The notes under the pieces were generated by a model. It searched no databases. It was not told where the DNA came from and saw only the letters and a list, made by a program, of their open reading frames with translations. Below are positions 13,401 through 25,429 of a stretch of DNA of 64,000 nt, one piece after another (within the stretch, counting starts at the first letter, position 1; each line of letters begins with the position of its first letter). This stretch comes from Moringa oleifera (taxonomy: Eukaryota > Streptophyta > Magnoliopsida > Brassicales > Moringaceae): contig JAJFZO010000658.1 of NCBI GenBank assembly GCA_021397835.1, forward strand, positions 2,053,501-2,117,500, written 5' to 3'. Made by a program: the position numbers and the translations under genes.

Positions 13401-14922
13401 ATTAAGAGTAAGGCATGTATGATATATAACAAATTAAAGCTTGGTATTGACACATGAAGTTCAGACATGTCTACTTCAAGGACACATTACTTATTCAAGC
13501 AAAATCTTTTAGACCCACAACTTAGTTTAATTATTGTACCATACACTCTTCCCATTTCTCATCACTTTCGCGAACCCACGTTTCATTTCATTTTCTTTAA
13601 TGGTAACTTTCCTGGAATCCAATCGCGGCCAAGAAAAGGAAACTAAATCTTTGAATGATTTACGAATTAAATATAAGACCAACATGTTTGGCCAGATGAT
13701 CCGTATGGGAAAACCCTAATGGCCACCACAAGTGCTCTATCTTCTCTGCATAGCCAGACAACTGGGACCTCTCTTATAATGCAAGAGATGGAGACCACGA
13801 GACAGGGAAATTAATACATGGAGTTGCTTTGTTATCAACGGAAACAGCTCGATCTGATCTAGATCGCTGTTAGGCTTTCAGGGAGCAAGCACAAAACCTC
13901 TTGTAAACGAGCCGGCTTGTTTGTTTCTGCGTATTACAATAATTAAACCTAATCACTCTTGCATTAACGGCTCCTATAATTAAGCTTATATTACCCTAAA
14001 CTGTTATCTTCCATGGCTTTGAGGTTAAAAGTTGACGGAACGGATTGATGTAATATGTACAGAGATAAAAGCTGGCCATAGCTAAGTGAGGAAAGGTGCA
14101 TGCACTGCTATATTTGGCTAAGGTATGTCTCGATGCAGCTTATTATTCAGAAGAAACGACATTTATGCATTACAAAAGTATGGGACTCCTGTCATGCTTT
14201 TCCTTTCGGTTTTTCTTCCCCTTCTTGGAATTTTCCGGCCTGCCAGCCTCTCTTAATATTGCAGATGCAAATGAAATTAGAAGAGAGTTATATAGGCAGA
14301 ATCACCAAATCACTTACTAACCGCAGTGTAAAAAGGACTCAAAATATATATATATACTAACTTGAAAGTAAGAGACTCTTTCTGCAGAATAATTTTTTCT
14401 CATGCTTTCATATTTTTTAAAGAAATTTACCATTTTTTGAAAGCATTAATAAACAATTCTATTATTTGTTAGATTGTGATTTTAATTAATTATTTATTTA
14501 ATTAATCTTTTTTCGGAGATTCTTAAATCTTAACAACTGGGTATACAGCAAAATCGGATACAACTACAGAGAGCTTGTTGGGTTGCTTGGCAGAATTAAC
14601 ATGAGTCTTGTTTGGCTTGTTGGTAAGAGATTATTTTGTTGTCTGTTTACCCTTATAGCTTGATATGAAAATATATATCAGCTGCCTGTCCTGTACAGTA
14701 CATGTGAGGAATGGCCTGGATATAACGTGCTTCTTTCAATTTTAAAATCCCCCTGTCATTTTTCAGAAAAAGACAAAATAGGACTTTGGTCATTATTTAA
14801 TTCCTAGTTAGCATCCTAGAAGCTTGCCTAATAAGACGGTCAACTATTAGATTATGACGAATCCATTTTATTGCATGGAAATTTATGTTTTTAATTCAAT
14901 CCAATCATAAAGTTTTTTTTTT
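10452..14922. other. Intergenic DNA without a supported gene
   Basis: The 3' UTR of the DUF668 gene probably ends near 10640, around a GAGA run. The remaining 4 kb has only short chance frames (for example 11079-11408 and 12651-12875) with no family motif. I see no LTRs, transposase fragments or tRNA here. The stretch 12380-12700 is somewhat less AT-rich and could be an old element. Confidence 0.55.
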
Positions 14923-14957
14923 TTGGGGGGGGGGGGGGGGTGGTGGTGGGGGGGAGG
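14923..14957 (+). repeat. Poly-T/poly-G tract followed by G-runs, G-quadruplex-capable
   Basis: A T run changes abruptly into about 16 consecutive G, followed by TGGTGGTGGGGGGGAGGAG. Such runs of G are rare in AT-rich plant intergenic DNA. It lies about 220 bases upstream of the DUF1442 start codon, so it could affect that promoter. It could also be a sequencing or assembly length error. Confidence 0.85.
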
Positions 14958-15070
14958 AGAAGAAAAGGAAACGGGTAATTTTGATTATTTATTTAATATT
15001 TGCATTATTTTGTTAAAATGGGGCGTTGAATTGACGATACAGCCCCTTGAATGACCCAACTCCTTGTGTG

Positions 15071-15078
15071 TATATAAG
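15071..15078 (+). promoter_or_regulatory. TATA box of the DUF1442 gene
   Basis: TATATAAG lies 109 bases upstream of the ATG at 15180, a normal distance for a plant core promoter. Transcription is expected to start near 15100. Confidence 0.6.
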
Positions 15079-15179
15079 GCTGGTTATCTCAGACAAAGGC
15101 ATCCAGCATAACTTGAACGTAAGCTTGTTAAAACTTCTTCTCCGATCTAGCTAGAAGTTGAATCAGCTCAAGAACGAAG

Positions 15180-15982
15180 ATGGCTTGCTGGTCTGCTGAG
15201 AATGCTACAAAAGCTTACCTCAAAACCTTGAAAATGGTGAGTATATGTTCTTTATTTTCCAAGAAAGAAAGAACCAGTGCATGATTTTTCCTGGCAGATC
15301 GACCTAATGAACCACCTTTATGTTCTCTGTGTATGAATTTTATCTGACTTGGATCTGTGTGATCTTCGTGCAGGGCCAAAAGGCTAAAGAACCTAACACA
15401 GCAGAGTTCATATCGGCTCTGGCTGCAGGCAGCAATGCGCAGCTGATGGTGGTGGCATGCGCTGGTGCAGCCACCTCCTCCGCACTAGCCCTGGTGGCCG
15501 CAGCCTATCAAACCGGCGGCCGTGTCGTTTGCATCCTTAACAGCCTTGAAGAACTAACACTATCTAAGGATCTTCTAGGCGTCGATGCATGCCACATCCA
15601 GTTTGTTCTTGGCGATGCTCAAAGCTTACTTTCAACTCACTATAAGGAAGCTGATTTTGTTCTTATCGACTGTAACCTTGAGAACCATGAAGGGATCTTT
15701 AAAGCAGTAGAGCAAGCAGGGAGGAAGCAAAACGGTGCCATGGTAGTGGGTTACAATGCGTTTTCTAAAGGGTCATGGCGGACGTCTACTGAATCGAGAA
15801 CTCAGTTGCTGCCCATAGGAGAAGGATTGTTGGTGACAAGAATGCCTGCAAGTGCCAAGAACGACAATGGTGGGCACCGTTTTGGGAAGAGGAGTCACTG
15901 GGTTGTCAAGGTTGATAAATGCACCGGCGAAGAGCACGTGTTCAGGGTGAGGTTGCCACCAGGGAAAGAAATCCATGCTTAG
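15180..15982 (+). CDS. DUF1442 family protein (SAM-methyltransferase-like fold), two exons
   Basis: Exons are 15180-15236 (19 codons, starts MACWSAENATKAYLKTLKM) and 15374-15982, joined by a 137-base GT-AG intron in phase 0. The product is 221 residues, normal for the family. Family hallmarks are the N-terminal W-A-ATKAYL motif, the segment EFISALAAGSNAQLMVV, a Rossmann-like stretch with GGRVVCI, and DFVLIDCNLENHE. The C-terminus carries SHWVVKVDKCTGEEHVFRV. DUF1442 proteins are predicted to adopt a class I SAM-methyltransferase fold, but I know of no demonstrated substrate. No lesion is seen. The gene faces the LRR receptor-like gene downstream in a convergent arrangement. Confidence 0.92.
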
Positions 15983-17873
15983 GCATTTCTCATTAATGCC
16001 TCCTTTTGTTTGGCTGCTTGATAGTAGTACTATTCCTTTTCTTTTCTTTTCTTTTCCTTCGTTTTTTCTATTGCCAGCCAAACGGAGCAGACTGTTTTGT
16101 TCTGGATTAGTTCTTAAAAAATGGTATTAAGAGTTAGTTACTTAGAGGCTTAAATGTAAATAGTAAATGGTATATACATGTAATAGCGAGTGGTTTTAGT
16201 GTATTGTGTTCACTGTGCTAGCATTTTCCCTATATGAAAATTAAAAGGAAAATTGAGTGAATGCATGACTATACAATATATGCAAAGATCAATCCAATTA
16301 AATTTGGACCTACTGAAATTCAAAATTGGTTAATTACGAAGTGTGCGCCATCGACATCCAAATCTGTTAATGGGACCGTGTCACCGTACATGTACCCACC
16401 AATTGGTATACCGAAGATCTTATATTGTCTGACCATATTGACATTCAAATCCAAAATTAAAATAATGTTACTTCTTATGAAATGCGAGATTAATTGTGAA
16501 TTTCCCTTTAATTTCATGTGAGTTCCGCGGCATGCAAGAACTATTATGGTGCATCTATAGAGGAGCGTGGGGTTTGATTAATTTGTCTGATAAGAAATAA
16601 GGTCAAATTGAAAAATAATCATAATGTATGGTTGCAGATTACTTAATTTACTAAGCTAATTTCTCTTAAGCTTAATAAAGCACAGCTATTTCATGAATAT
16701 TCGGGCAATTGAGTGCAGAACTGGGCCCGGAACATGGAAGGACCATGCTAACTTGCAGAATTGGAAAGTGCCAGCTGGGTCCTCTGAGAGCTCGCGTAGG
16801 CTACGAAAGCTTAAAGTAGAAGCCCACCCCGACCAGAAAATCACTGTGGCTTTTAAGTCGAAAAGTTCAGATCCAACCCAATCATTTTATAAAAATGTTT
16901 TATAGCAAAGTATAATGAATATTCTCTTTTATTGATTTGATTATTATTATTAATAATAATAAATATTATGATGTATTTATTTTTTATTTGATTTTTTAAA
17001 ATAAAAAATTATAATTATAATATTTTTATTTTACATCTATATATTTGATAATATAATTTATTTTAAATAATTAATTTAAAATTTTATAAAATATAAAAAA
17101 TATTCAATCTAACATTATAAAAAGTTTCAAAAGTTTATGAATATTAAATTTTTGAAAATTTATAAAGAATAATTTATAAGTTAAAACTATTTAAAATTTT
17201 AAAATAATTTCAAAATAAATATAAAATTTATTTATATAATTTTTAAAACATTTTAACAAATGAAGATTGATTTTTTATACTTTAGATAAAATTTTAATTT
17301 AAATCAAATTAAGATTTAAATGTATCAATTGATCCATTGAAATTAATATATATATGTATGTTTAATTCAAGAATTTTTTTTAATCTATTTACCCAAAAAA
17401 AAAACTGTAAGAAATCAAGTTTGAACCAGGAACCAGCATGCTTTCCTTCCGTTTCTTCGTGGAAGACAGAGAACTTATGCATGGCAATAACATGAACTAT
17501 GCAAAAAGGCCTAAGCACCTGTCTCAATCAACAGAAACTGAGAAATATGACATTCGAAAGAAACTGGCAGATTTCTACAGAAACCTTGGCTGCATAATCA
17601 ATAAACATTTGATGGAGAAAACTCACCTCTTTACAGATCAGATCTCAATATGTGGAGGTGATGACAAAAGAAAAACTCTCCATGAAATCCTACATCTCTA
17701 GTTCAGGAACAGCAATCTCATTCACATGATTGGTAAGTCCTCAGTCCGAGGACAATGGCATATAAAAATCACTATAACTCCCAAGATTTCATCATCTGCA
17801 AGTAGCTAATAACCTTCAAGATCCAGGTTGCCTTGCCCCATTTGAAAGGGGCACAGGCAAATTGTCACAGGAG
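15983..17873. other. Convergent intergenic region, very AT-rich core
   Basis: Lies between the DUF1442 stop and the stop of the - strand LRR-RLK gene. Positions 16910-17390 are almost pure A/T with TTA/ATA motifs, as in matrix-attachment-like DNA or decayed MITEs. The frame at 17438-17701 lies in the likely RLK 3' UTR and has no family signature. Confidence 0.55.
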
Positions 17874-20858
17874 CTATAGACAACTGCTGCAGTTACCCAG
17901 CTCTTGAAGCAAGGCTTCCATGGATGGTCTCTCCATAGGAGATTCATGAGTGCAAAGCCAAGCAATCCTTGCGAGTTTAGCAGCTTCATATTCAAAGATC
18001 CTGCCATGAAGGTTTGGGTCGATATAATCTTGGAATCTGCACGCTTCGGCGCCAAGCCGTACCAAGTTTGTGACTTTTCGCTTTCCTGAGAGGATTTGGA
18101 AAACAAGCACCCCAAATGCATATACATCACTTTTGTCTGTGAAGCGACCTGTAGTGGTGTATTCAGGAGCTAGGTAACCCATGGCGGCGCTGGCTTTGAT
18201 TGTGGAGAAGACAACATCATTGGTAAGAAGGCTTGGCAGACCAGAATCTGCCAGCAACGGGTTGTAACGCTGGTCGATCAACACTTTTCCAGCTGAAATG
18301 TTTTGGTGAACCAAAGCAGATTTCTTCGGCTTATATCCATGTAGATATGCGATACCTGTTGAAAAAACAAAGATAAACAGAGTGAAAAGACATTAAATAG
18401 AGTTTCTGATTGTTAAATTCCACAAGATAGCAATCAATCCACATTTCTGCTAGAAATTTGTCGAAACTGACCTTTTGCAATGCCCTTTACAATCGAAACC
18501 CTGGTGGACCATTCAAGAACACGGCTATCGCCTTCTTTTACGTCAAGATAGTGCAGCAAACTCCCGTTGGGAATGAAGTCATAAATGAGGAAGCACTCAC
18601 CACGACCCCTTGAACAACAAAAACCTCTCAACCTCACCAAGTTCTCGTGCTTCAACGATGTCAACATGTTCAATCCCCGCAAGAACTCAGCTTCTTCTGA
18701 CTTGCAGCTGGTTTTACTAATGCTCTTAATAGCCACGACAGACCCGTCTCTCAAAATTCCTTTGAACGTTGCAGAAAAGTTTTTCTTACCCAACAAATTC
18801 ACCTCCGAGAAGTAATGGCTAGCAGTCTCCACCTCCTCCAAATTGAACCTGAAGTTCTGAAAGACCTCTTGATCAACCACATTGAGATTTCGACCATCAG
18901 CCAGGGGGTCCCAACCATTAGTGTACTCGAGGCTAATGAGAGGAGAACCGTTCTTCCTGTAAACACCCTTGGCCTGGTCAGTAGAAAGATGGCTTTCAGA
19001 CATACCAAATGTGGTTGCGAGCTTTTGTTTCCGGCGACGGTATTGTGTGAATCCAAAAACTCCTAAACCTAACAATGCAATAGTTAAGACAATTGTGCCA
19101 ACAACTACAGCAATTTTTGATGGTTTTGACGAACGCGCACACTGAGTTTGGTTACAAGGCAATCGCAGATCTGCAGTTTCTGGAATGTCTCTAGTTAGAG
19201 CACCAGTTTCCCCTGGACCATAAGCTTCAGGTCTACTTGTGTTAACTTGATCAGCCGTGCAAGTACTCAATGAAGGAAACCCAATTCCACATAATCCCAA
19301 GTTGTTTTCATATAAGAATCCTACATCCAGTCTCTTTAGAGCTTCATCAACCACAATGAAACACAAAATCAAACAATGCTCGACTTGTTCCAACAAATAT
19401 TACCCGAAAAGAAAAACGAAAAAAGGAAACAGATTAGATCAACTATCAAGTGGTAAGACTGATACATTACCAGGAGGTACACTGCCAGAAAGAGTATTGT
19501 TTCGAATGTCTAGAGAGCGAAGCAGAGGAGCATCAGCTAGCTTTGTGGGAATTGAACCAAAGAGGTGATTGAAGCTCAAATCTAACCTCGTTAACATACT
19601 CAAATCCCCTAAACTTGCAGGTATCGCACCAGTTAGTCGATTAGATTGAAGAGCTACAACGGTGAGCTTCTTCAAAGTACCCAGCTGACTGGGTATGCTT
19701 CCTGTGAACTGGTTATAGCATAGCTGCAAAACTGCAAAGCATGTGCAATACCCAGATGAGCAAAAACTGGATTTGTAACAACAAACTTATATACGAGCAA
19801 GTGCTAAGCTCTTTAAGCAAAATCTATAAGAGATTTACTTGCCGAAGAACATATATAGCATTGCAAGAGAAAAGCCCAAAATGCTTACTTGAGTAAATCT
19901 CAAGTTTTTTATTTTTATTTTTTATCTGTTTTCAGATTGATAGAGTTTGACATTAATTTTCGTTTACAGAGGATCTTCACATTCAAGCAATTTAATAGGC
20001 AGATACTAACAATATAATGTGATTCTCAGACTAAAGAACGAATTTTGTGAAAAGCGAAATAAATAAAAAGATGTAATCCTTTTTCCTAGTTCATCCAACT
20101 CTACAGAGAACCTTCAGCAACACATTTGAGCAAAATGATGAAAAACAAACCAAAGAGGAGAGTCCGAGAATCAGTTAAATACAAGACAGAACGCCATGAA
20201 AAGTATGATGAAAGCCAGAGGCCAAAGTTCTTCAACGCTTAAAGGGGAGAAAAGTTCAGAGCTTTCAACAAAATTCATAGGCAAAAAACTTAAAAGAACT
20301 CACGCAACAATGAAGTATACACTGGAAGGATTTCAAAAAATTCAACAACACCCAGATATCTAACCTTGAATATACATGCCATATATAAGATCAAAATGCT
20401 AAGTTCAGAACTTTGAAAAAAATCTAGGACTAACCTTGCAAGTTATACATGTTTCCGATCTCTGGAGGAATATTCCCAGATAAGTTGTTCATATTCAAGT
20501 AAAGATCATTAAGCCCAGCCAAGTTGGCTATTTCTCTGGGTATCTCTCCATGCAAAGAGTTGTAATGCAAGTAAACACCGTTCAAGTGCTTAAGCTTAGC
20601 AATGGCAGGTGAGACCTTACCGGAGAGCCCCTTGCCTTGCAACGAAATGTTGGCCACTTGTCCCTTCTCGTTGCAGCCTATCCCTTCAAATGAAAAATCA
20701 CATGGGTTTCCATTGACGGTCCAGGAAGACAGATACCGATCCTCCGGGTCTAGTTCAGCTTTGATGTCCAGGAGTGCTCTTAGTTCAGTGTCCGCAAAGA
20801 CCCGTGTTAGGTTCGTGAAGATCGTAAGCAGAAAGAAGAGAAATACTGGTAGACCCAT
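17874..20858 (-). CDS. LRR receptor-like kinase, subfamily IV type, predicted pseudokinase
   Basis: Four exons on the - strand: 20858-20435, 19731-19471, 19341-18472 and 18355-17874. All have GT-AG borders with matching phases and give 678 residues. Order: signal peptide (about 1-22), LRR N-terminal cap (RALLDIKAELDPEDRYLSSW), about five LRRs, a linker with Cys residues, one transmembrane helix (about 305-327, IAVVVGTIVLTIALLGLG), then a kinase-like domain (about 395-678). The VAIK lysine (about 434) is present. The catalytic loop reads HQN instead of HRD, the following Asn position is Lys (ISAGKVLID), and DFG is DSG. The glycine loop is degenerate (GKKNFSATFKG). Catalysis is therefore unlikely; such receptors usually act as signalling scaffolds or co-receptors. 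From memory it matches Arabidopsis At5g51560/At2g45340. Confidence 0.93.
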
Positions 20859-21633
20859 TTCTCGGTTTGGCTCGGAATAGTAGAAGATTGCTTTCTATTT
20901 CTCTCTAGAAACAAGGGCTCTGGTTTTCAACTTTCTCTCCCTCTCCCTCTGTTCTCCCTTCAGTCGTCTCTGTATCTCTGGTTTACGTTACCCTCTCTGA
21001 CTGACAATAGACGGTCAAGAAGAGACAAAACACGCAGATATGTCCCATGCTTCTCAATTAAAAGCTGAACCATATAGGGAAAATCAAAAAAGAGAGGCGA
21101 AGGGCTGACTTTGATCATTGACCGTCGGATTTGTTGATTTCCTCAATTTAGCATAGATTTTAATAGAGCCTGCGTTGCATATTAGTGCCTCCGGTTCTGG
21201 TGAGCGTGAGATGGTCCTGGTTGACCAGAGATCTCCTCATTCCTTCTTGGTCTCTGATAAAGTCTAAAGCACCAGCATGCAACTCCACATGCATAGCAAA
21301 AAGGCCAAACCAGTAAATCCTGATTTGATTGTATTCCACTCATCAAAGCAGCAACCACTGTTATAATGACAATAACAACAGAGAAAATCTACAATCATGA
21401 GCCATCAAAGAAAAATTGTTCTCTTTTACCAGGGAAATCATATAAATAGTTAGAAATCAATTCCTTTTCTCCTTGCAAAATCAAAATTTTAAATTCGGAG
21501 AAATCAAGAGGGTAAGACCCGAATGCCAATAATTTTATGTTGTATGCAATAATTGGCAGTGGTAAATTGTTCGAACGGAGAAAATTTTCTCTAGTTTAGC
21601 TGTTCTATTTTATTTCGTTTGTACCATAGTAGG
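20859..21633. other. 5' UTR/promoter side of the LRR-RLK and flanking DNA
   Basis: Positions 20880-20990 contain pyrimidine-rich DNA (CTCTCCCTCTCC) that reads as a GA-rich leader of the RLK on the - strand. Beyond this I see no coding frame. Confidence 0.5.
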
Positions 21634-22640
21634 TGTCGCACAGTTGAATTCTATGCTCGAATTTTCATCGAGTGATGGCACGAGTAACACCCAACTCATC
21701 AGTCAATCCGTCACGAATGCCCTCAATCTCAAGTGAGCTTTATGCTAGGAGCACACACCCACGCACACAAAAGAGAATGAAAGAGAGACACAAGTGTTTA
21801 CGGGAATCAATTCCAACCTTTTTCACTAACGAATAAGGATTTACACTCTAGACGCAGCATAACATCACACCCTTGATGACTCTGCCTCTGGGTTTATATA
21901 GCCTACAAAACTTGGCAGTTGACACCCCCAACTGCCCTAGGGTAATGGGGTTTCATCCTCACAAAATCAGCCCTACATGCTTTGACTCCAGCCCCTTGCG
22001 ACAAGTGTCCTACTCCTTTGCAAGTGCTTTGTAATCACTGGTAACTGCTGGTAACCACTGGTAACTGCTATCAACTGCTGCAACTGCTGTAAACTGTTGG
22101 AAACTGTTGCCAGCTTCGTGGGCTAAGCCCACCAAGTGCACCCCGAGTGCCTCGTGCTCATTTGCGTGCCCAATAAGGTGCTAACGCGAGCCCGTGTCTG
22201 TTTTTCTGCCAGTGTTCTGCTCACTCGCTGCCCAGGTGCCCTGCACCATGTCCAGTCCTCATGAGCTATCTCTTTATGACTCATGCATCAAAGACTTAAT
22301 CGATAGCCATCGCGAGTGGACTGCTCCCGTGAGCAGGTCCAAGCATGTGTCAACACTCGCTTGTGATGCTTCCCATAGCATCACTTGGGCTGAGCCCCGA
22401 TGAACATTCCATGTCTTCATCGTGCCACCACAGTAGGGAAGCATGGCAGCATGGAACAGAACAGACCAGGCCATGGAATTCTATGATCTCGCTTTTCGGA
22501 CAAATCTCCCTAAGAAGTGGGGCCGTATCTACTACCTGTGCCACGTGGTTAATTGGGGGTACGCGCGACTGCCGAGGCGCGTGGTTTCACTTAATCGCCG
22601 TTCTAATCACGGAAGATTCCCTCTGTAGAAGTTCGAATTC
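21634..22640. repeat. Possible transposable-element remnant (LTR-like), GC-richer than surroundings
   Basis: This kilobase is clearly less AT-rich than its neighbours. It has features often seen in Copia-type LTRs: a TG start, TTTACGGGAATCAATTCC, a TTTATATAGCC TATA-like motif, and no conserved protein. At 22037-22110 there is a degenerate tandem array of about 11 bases built on AACTGCTGGT. I could not find paired terminal repeats or a target-site duplication, so a solo LTR or another repeat class is equally possible. Confidence 0.35.
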
Positions 22641-25360
22641 AAATTGTGAGACTCCACTGCGTTCAGGCCTACACTATACTCCATTAATAATTGGTTATGA
22701 TCTTAGCAAGTGAAAGTACATGCAATGTCTTTGGGGAATATCCGGACATATCGTGGAGCGCCTCGCATGCGATCACTATAAATTCAAATGAGATGCAAAT
22801 TTATGACTCTGACATCTGATTGGCTAGCAGTTCGATTTTTCTGGGCTTACAGATTTATTTACTCTTCCATTGCTTCTTTTCTGGGCCGCGCTGTTTGAGA
22901 TGTGTCAGAATTCAGAATTTAGCACAAGCTGCCTCCACTTAACTCTATTGTTCTATTCTCGAGACGCTCTCCCTGGCAGTTTCTTGGCTTATAGTGCCAC
23001 AAAAAAACACCTTCTCTCATTTGTTTCTTTTCAGTTTTTAGGATTCCCATTCTCTAGTACTCTCTGTTTCTCTGTTCCCTCTCCAACTTCCATGATTATG
23101 CATATTCAAATTCAAGTTCAGTGGCCAATATTTGAATCTCTGTTACATACCAATCTTCACATAATTTCAAATAGATCGAAGGTTTTGTCATTCTTGTGAA
23201 AAAAAATTTGGAGTTAAAATGGTCTTTCAATTTGTAAACTAGTTGCACATGTTATGTTCGACGGTTTTCCTAAAAAATGTTACACTCTTTGAATTGGGTT
23301 TGATTATGTAGTTCTTTTAACTTCGAAGTTAGCTTTCTTTCTGTTTCTTTTATTTGATTGGCTGTTGGAGCCTTGGAAGTCTGTTGTTTTGGGAGATGAT
23401 TGAAGAGAGGACCACTATTATCGACTAATATGTTGGTTTGTGATGTGGACAGTAGCATGTGTACTGTAGCAGACTCCATGGGAACTCTAAACTGCACTGT
23501 TTGGGCACAAGTGCTGCATCGATTTACCTGGTACCCTCAACAAAAAAGGATTTAGTGAATTCTTGTTTAGTTTCTGGTGGATAACCTGACATGGATTATT
23601 ATGGTAAGTACTTTGTCTTTTCCATGTTATTTTTCACAAAAAAAAAAAACATAATAAAAGTTGAAACATTGGATTACCCAGGTTACCTACCTAGATCATG
23701 ATGGAAGAATCTGTGGAACCCATATGACATCATAGTAATATTAGCTACATTGATTACCCAATAGTAGTTTTTCTCCCAGTACCTTACTTAACTAGTTACT
23801 ATCAAGTGTAACAGGATTTGTGCACCATACTTGTCTTTCTTTTACATATATATGTGTATGCACACAAAGATAGGATTCTTTCACAAAAGCTAACATTTGA
23901 GATTTGGAAATGTTTCACAGATTGGAATTTCTAGGTGTGCACAAGCTTCATGGCTGTGCTGTAATCCACCAACTCTTTGTGAAAAAGCTGGTTTAACTTA
24001 ACCCTCACTTGACTGTTAACTGATTTGTTGCTCTTTATTATATTCTACATTGCTGCTTTTTAGACATTTACTGTTCTCTACAAGGTCAGTCCTATCCATT
24101 CTAGACCAGTAGAGCTATGGTGTGGAGGCGGTGCATGAATTTTCTTGATTCCCTAATTTATTTTATTTTATACTTGAAGTGCTTGGAGGATCTATTCTCT
24201 GCCTTTAGCCCTTTTTGATACCTTTATTTTTTTTCCAAGTCCTCTGCACTTGCAAAGGGATAAGCCATCCCCAATTGAATAAAGTTAATGGGTAGCTTTT
24301 CAACGAGCAATTCTTTCTGCCTATAGCTACAGAACAAGCTTGTGTAGTTGCAGATGGGTAAGTTTTAGGAGTACTTTGTATTGCATGAGAGGCTTTGAGC
24401 TCTCTCTAATGCAGCAAGTGCATTAAAGAGGACTTGAGGAGAGCTGCAGCCATGAAAACACCTTCATTTTTTCTGACCTTGGTAGTCCTAGAAAATCTAT
24501 TTTGAACTTTTATTGATTGGAACCGAAATGGGTTATCTGCATTGAATGAGAAAATCTATCATTTGACAGCTTGTTGCTTGCTGTGCTTCCTTTTGGTTAC
24601 TTTAAGCCTTTAATGTGGATGTCTTATGCAAAGATGAACGAGTCTTTTAGGATGCCCAGGGTCAACATCAACATGAAGAGCATCTGTCTTGACAGAAGGG
24701 ATAGAAAGCTTTACAAAGCAGATGGGTGGCTGCAAACCATCAAGAAAAAGGGATTCTGATAAAGGAACTCAAAGGAGTACAAACTTGTAGATGATGGGAA
24801 AGTAATGATCCCAACAAAGAATGTACTACATTGAGCCCACATATTCAATAGACTTAGTGTAAAATTTAATTAACCTTCTTCTTTGTCTCCCTTTGAAGAA
24901 TGTTTCCGTATGTTATCGAGATAAATTAGTGTGACAAACAAGTGTGAAAAAGGTGAGATCAAATGGGCAATATGCTTTGATTCTAGCACTCGATGTATAA
25001 TCATTTCATGAACAGTTGTTCTTCATATCATACTCTATATTTCCCTACGAGTTGGACCAACATGTCAGAATGATTGATGTTGCTTGTAATTCAAACCCAA
25101 CAATCGACATTGCTGGCTTTAGAAAGAAAAAACATCAAAATCCAATGTTGCTTAGCTTTGGAGAGGTTGTTGCACACATCTAATGAATACTCTGCATGTT
25201 TTTGCTAGATCTTCCAATCCAAAGTTAAGGAACTATAGCCATTAGTCCCATGCTCCGATCATAAAAATATTTAACTCCTTTGTTCCATTTAAGTATAAAT
25301 CTAGCTAGCCTTAAATCGTTTTGTTCTATGATTCTCATAAGCAAAGAAACATGGAAAGAG
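22641..25360. other. Intergenic stretch without a supported gene; one short hairpin
   Basis: Only short chance frames occur (23270-23497 on -, 24571-24759 on +). A hairpin of about 20 pairs with a 5-base loop lies at 24393-24439 (stem tip TAATGCA/TGCATTA), shorter than typical plant pri-miRNA foldbacks. The stretch could contain untranslated exons of the candidate - strand gene at 25.4-26.3 kb. Confidence 0.45.
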
Positions 25361-25429
25361 ATTCTAACAGTAAAGCTTAGTATCGCAGGTCAGCTGTGGG
25401 AATCCTTGTATACCTGGCAGCCTGAAAAG

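Noticed and set aside
17438..17701. 87-codon frame downstream of the LRR-RLK
   Set aside because: Lies in the probable 3' UTR/flank, with no homology recognised.
22194..22713. Several overlapping frames in GC-richer DNA
   Set aside because: All lie inside a probable repeat element and overlap on both strands, as expected for chance frames in GC-richer DNA.
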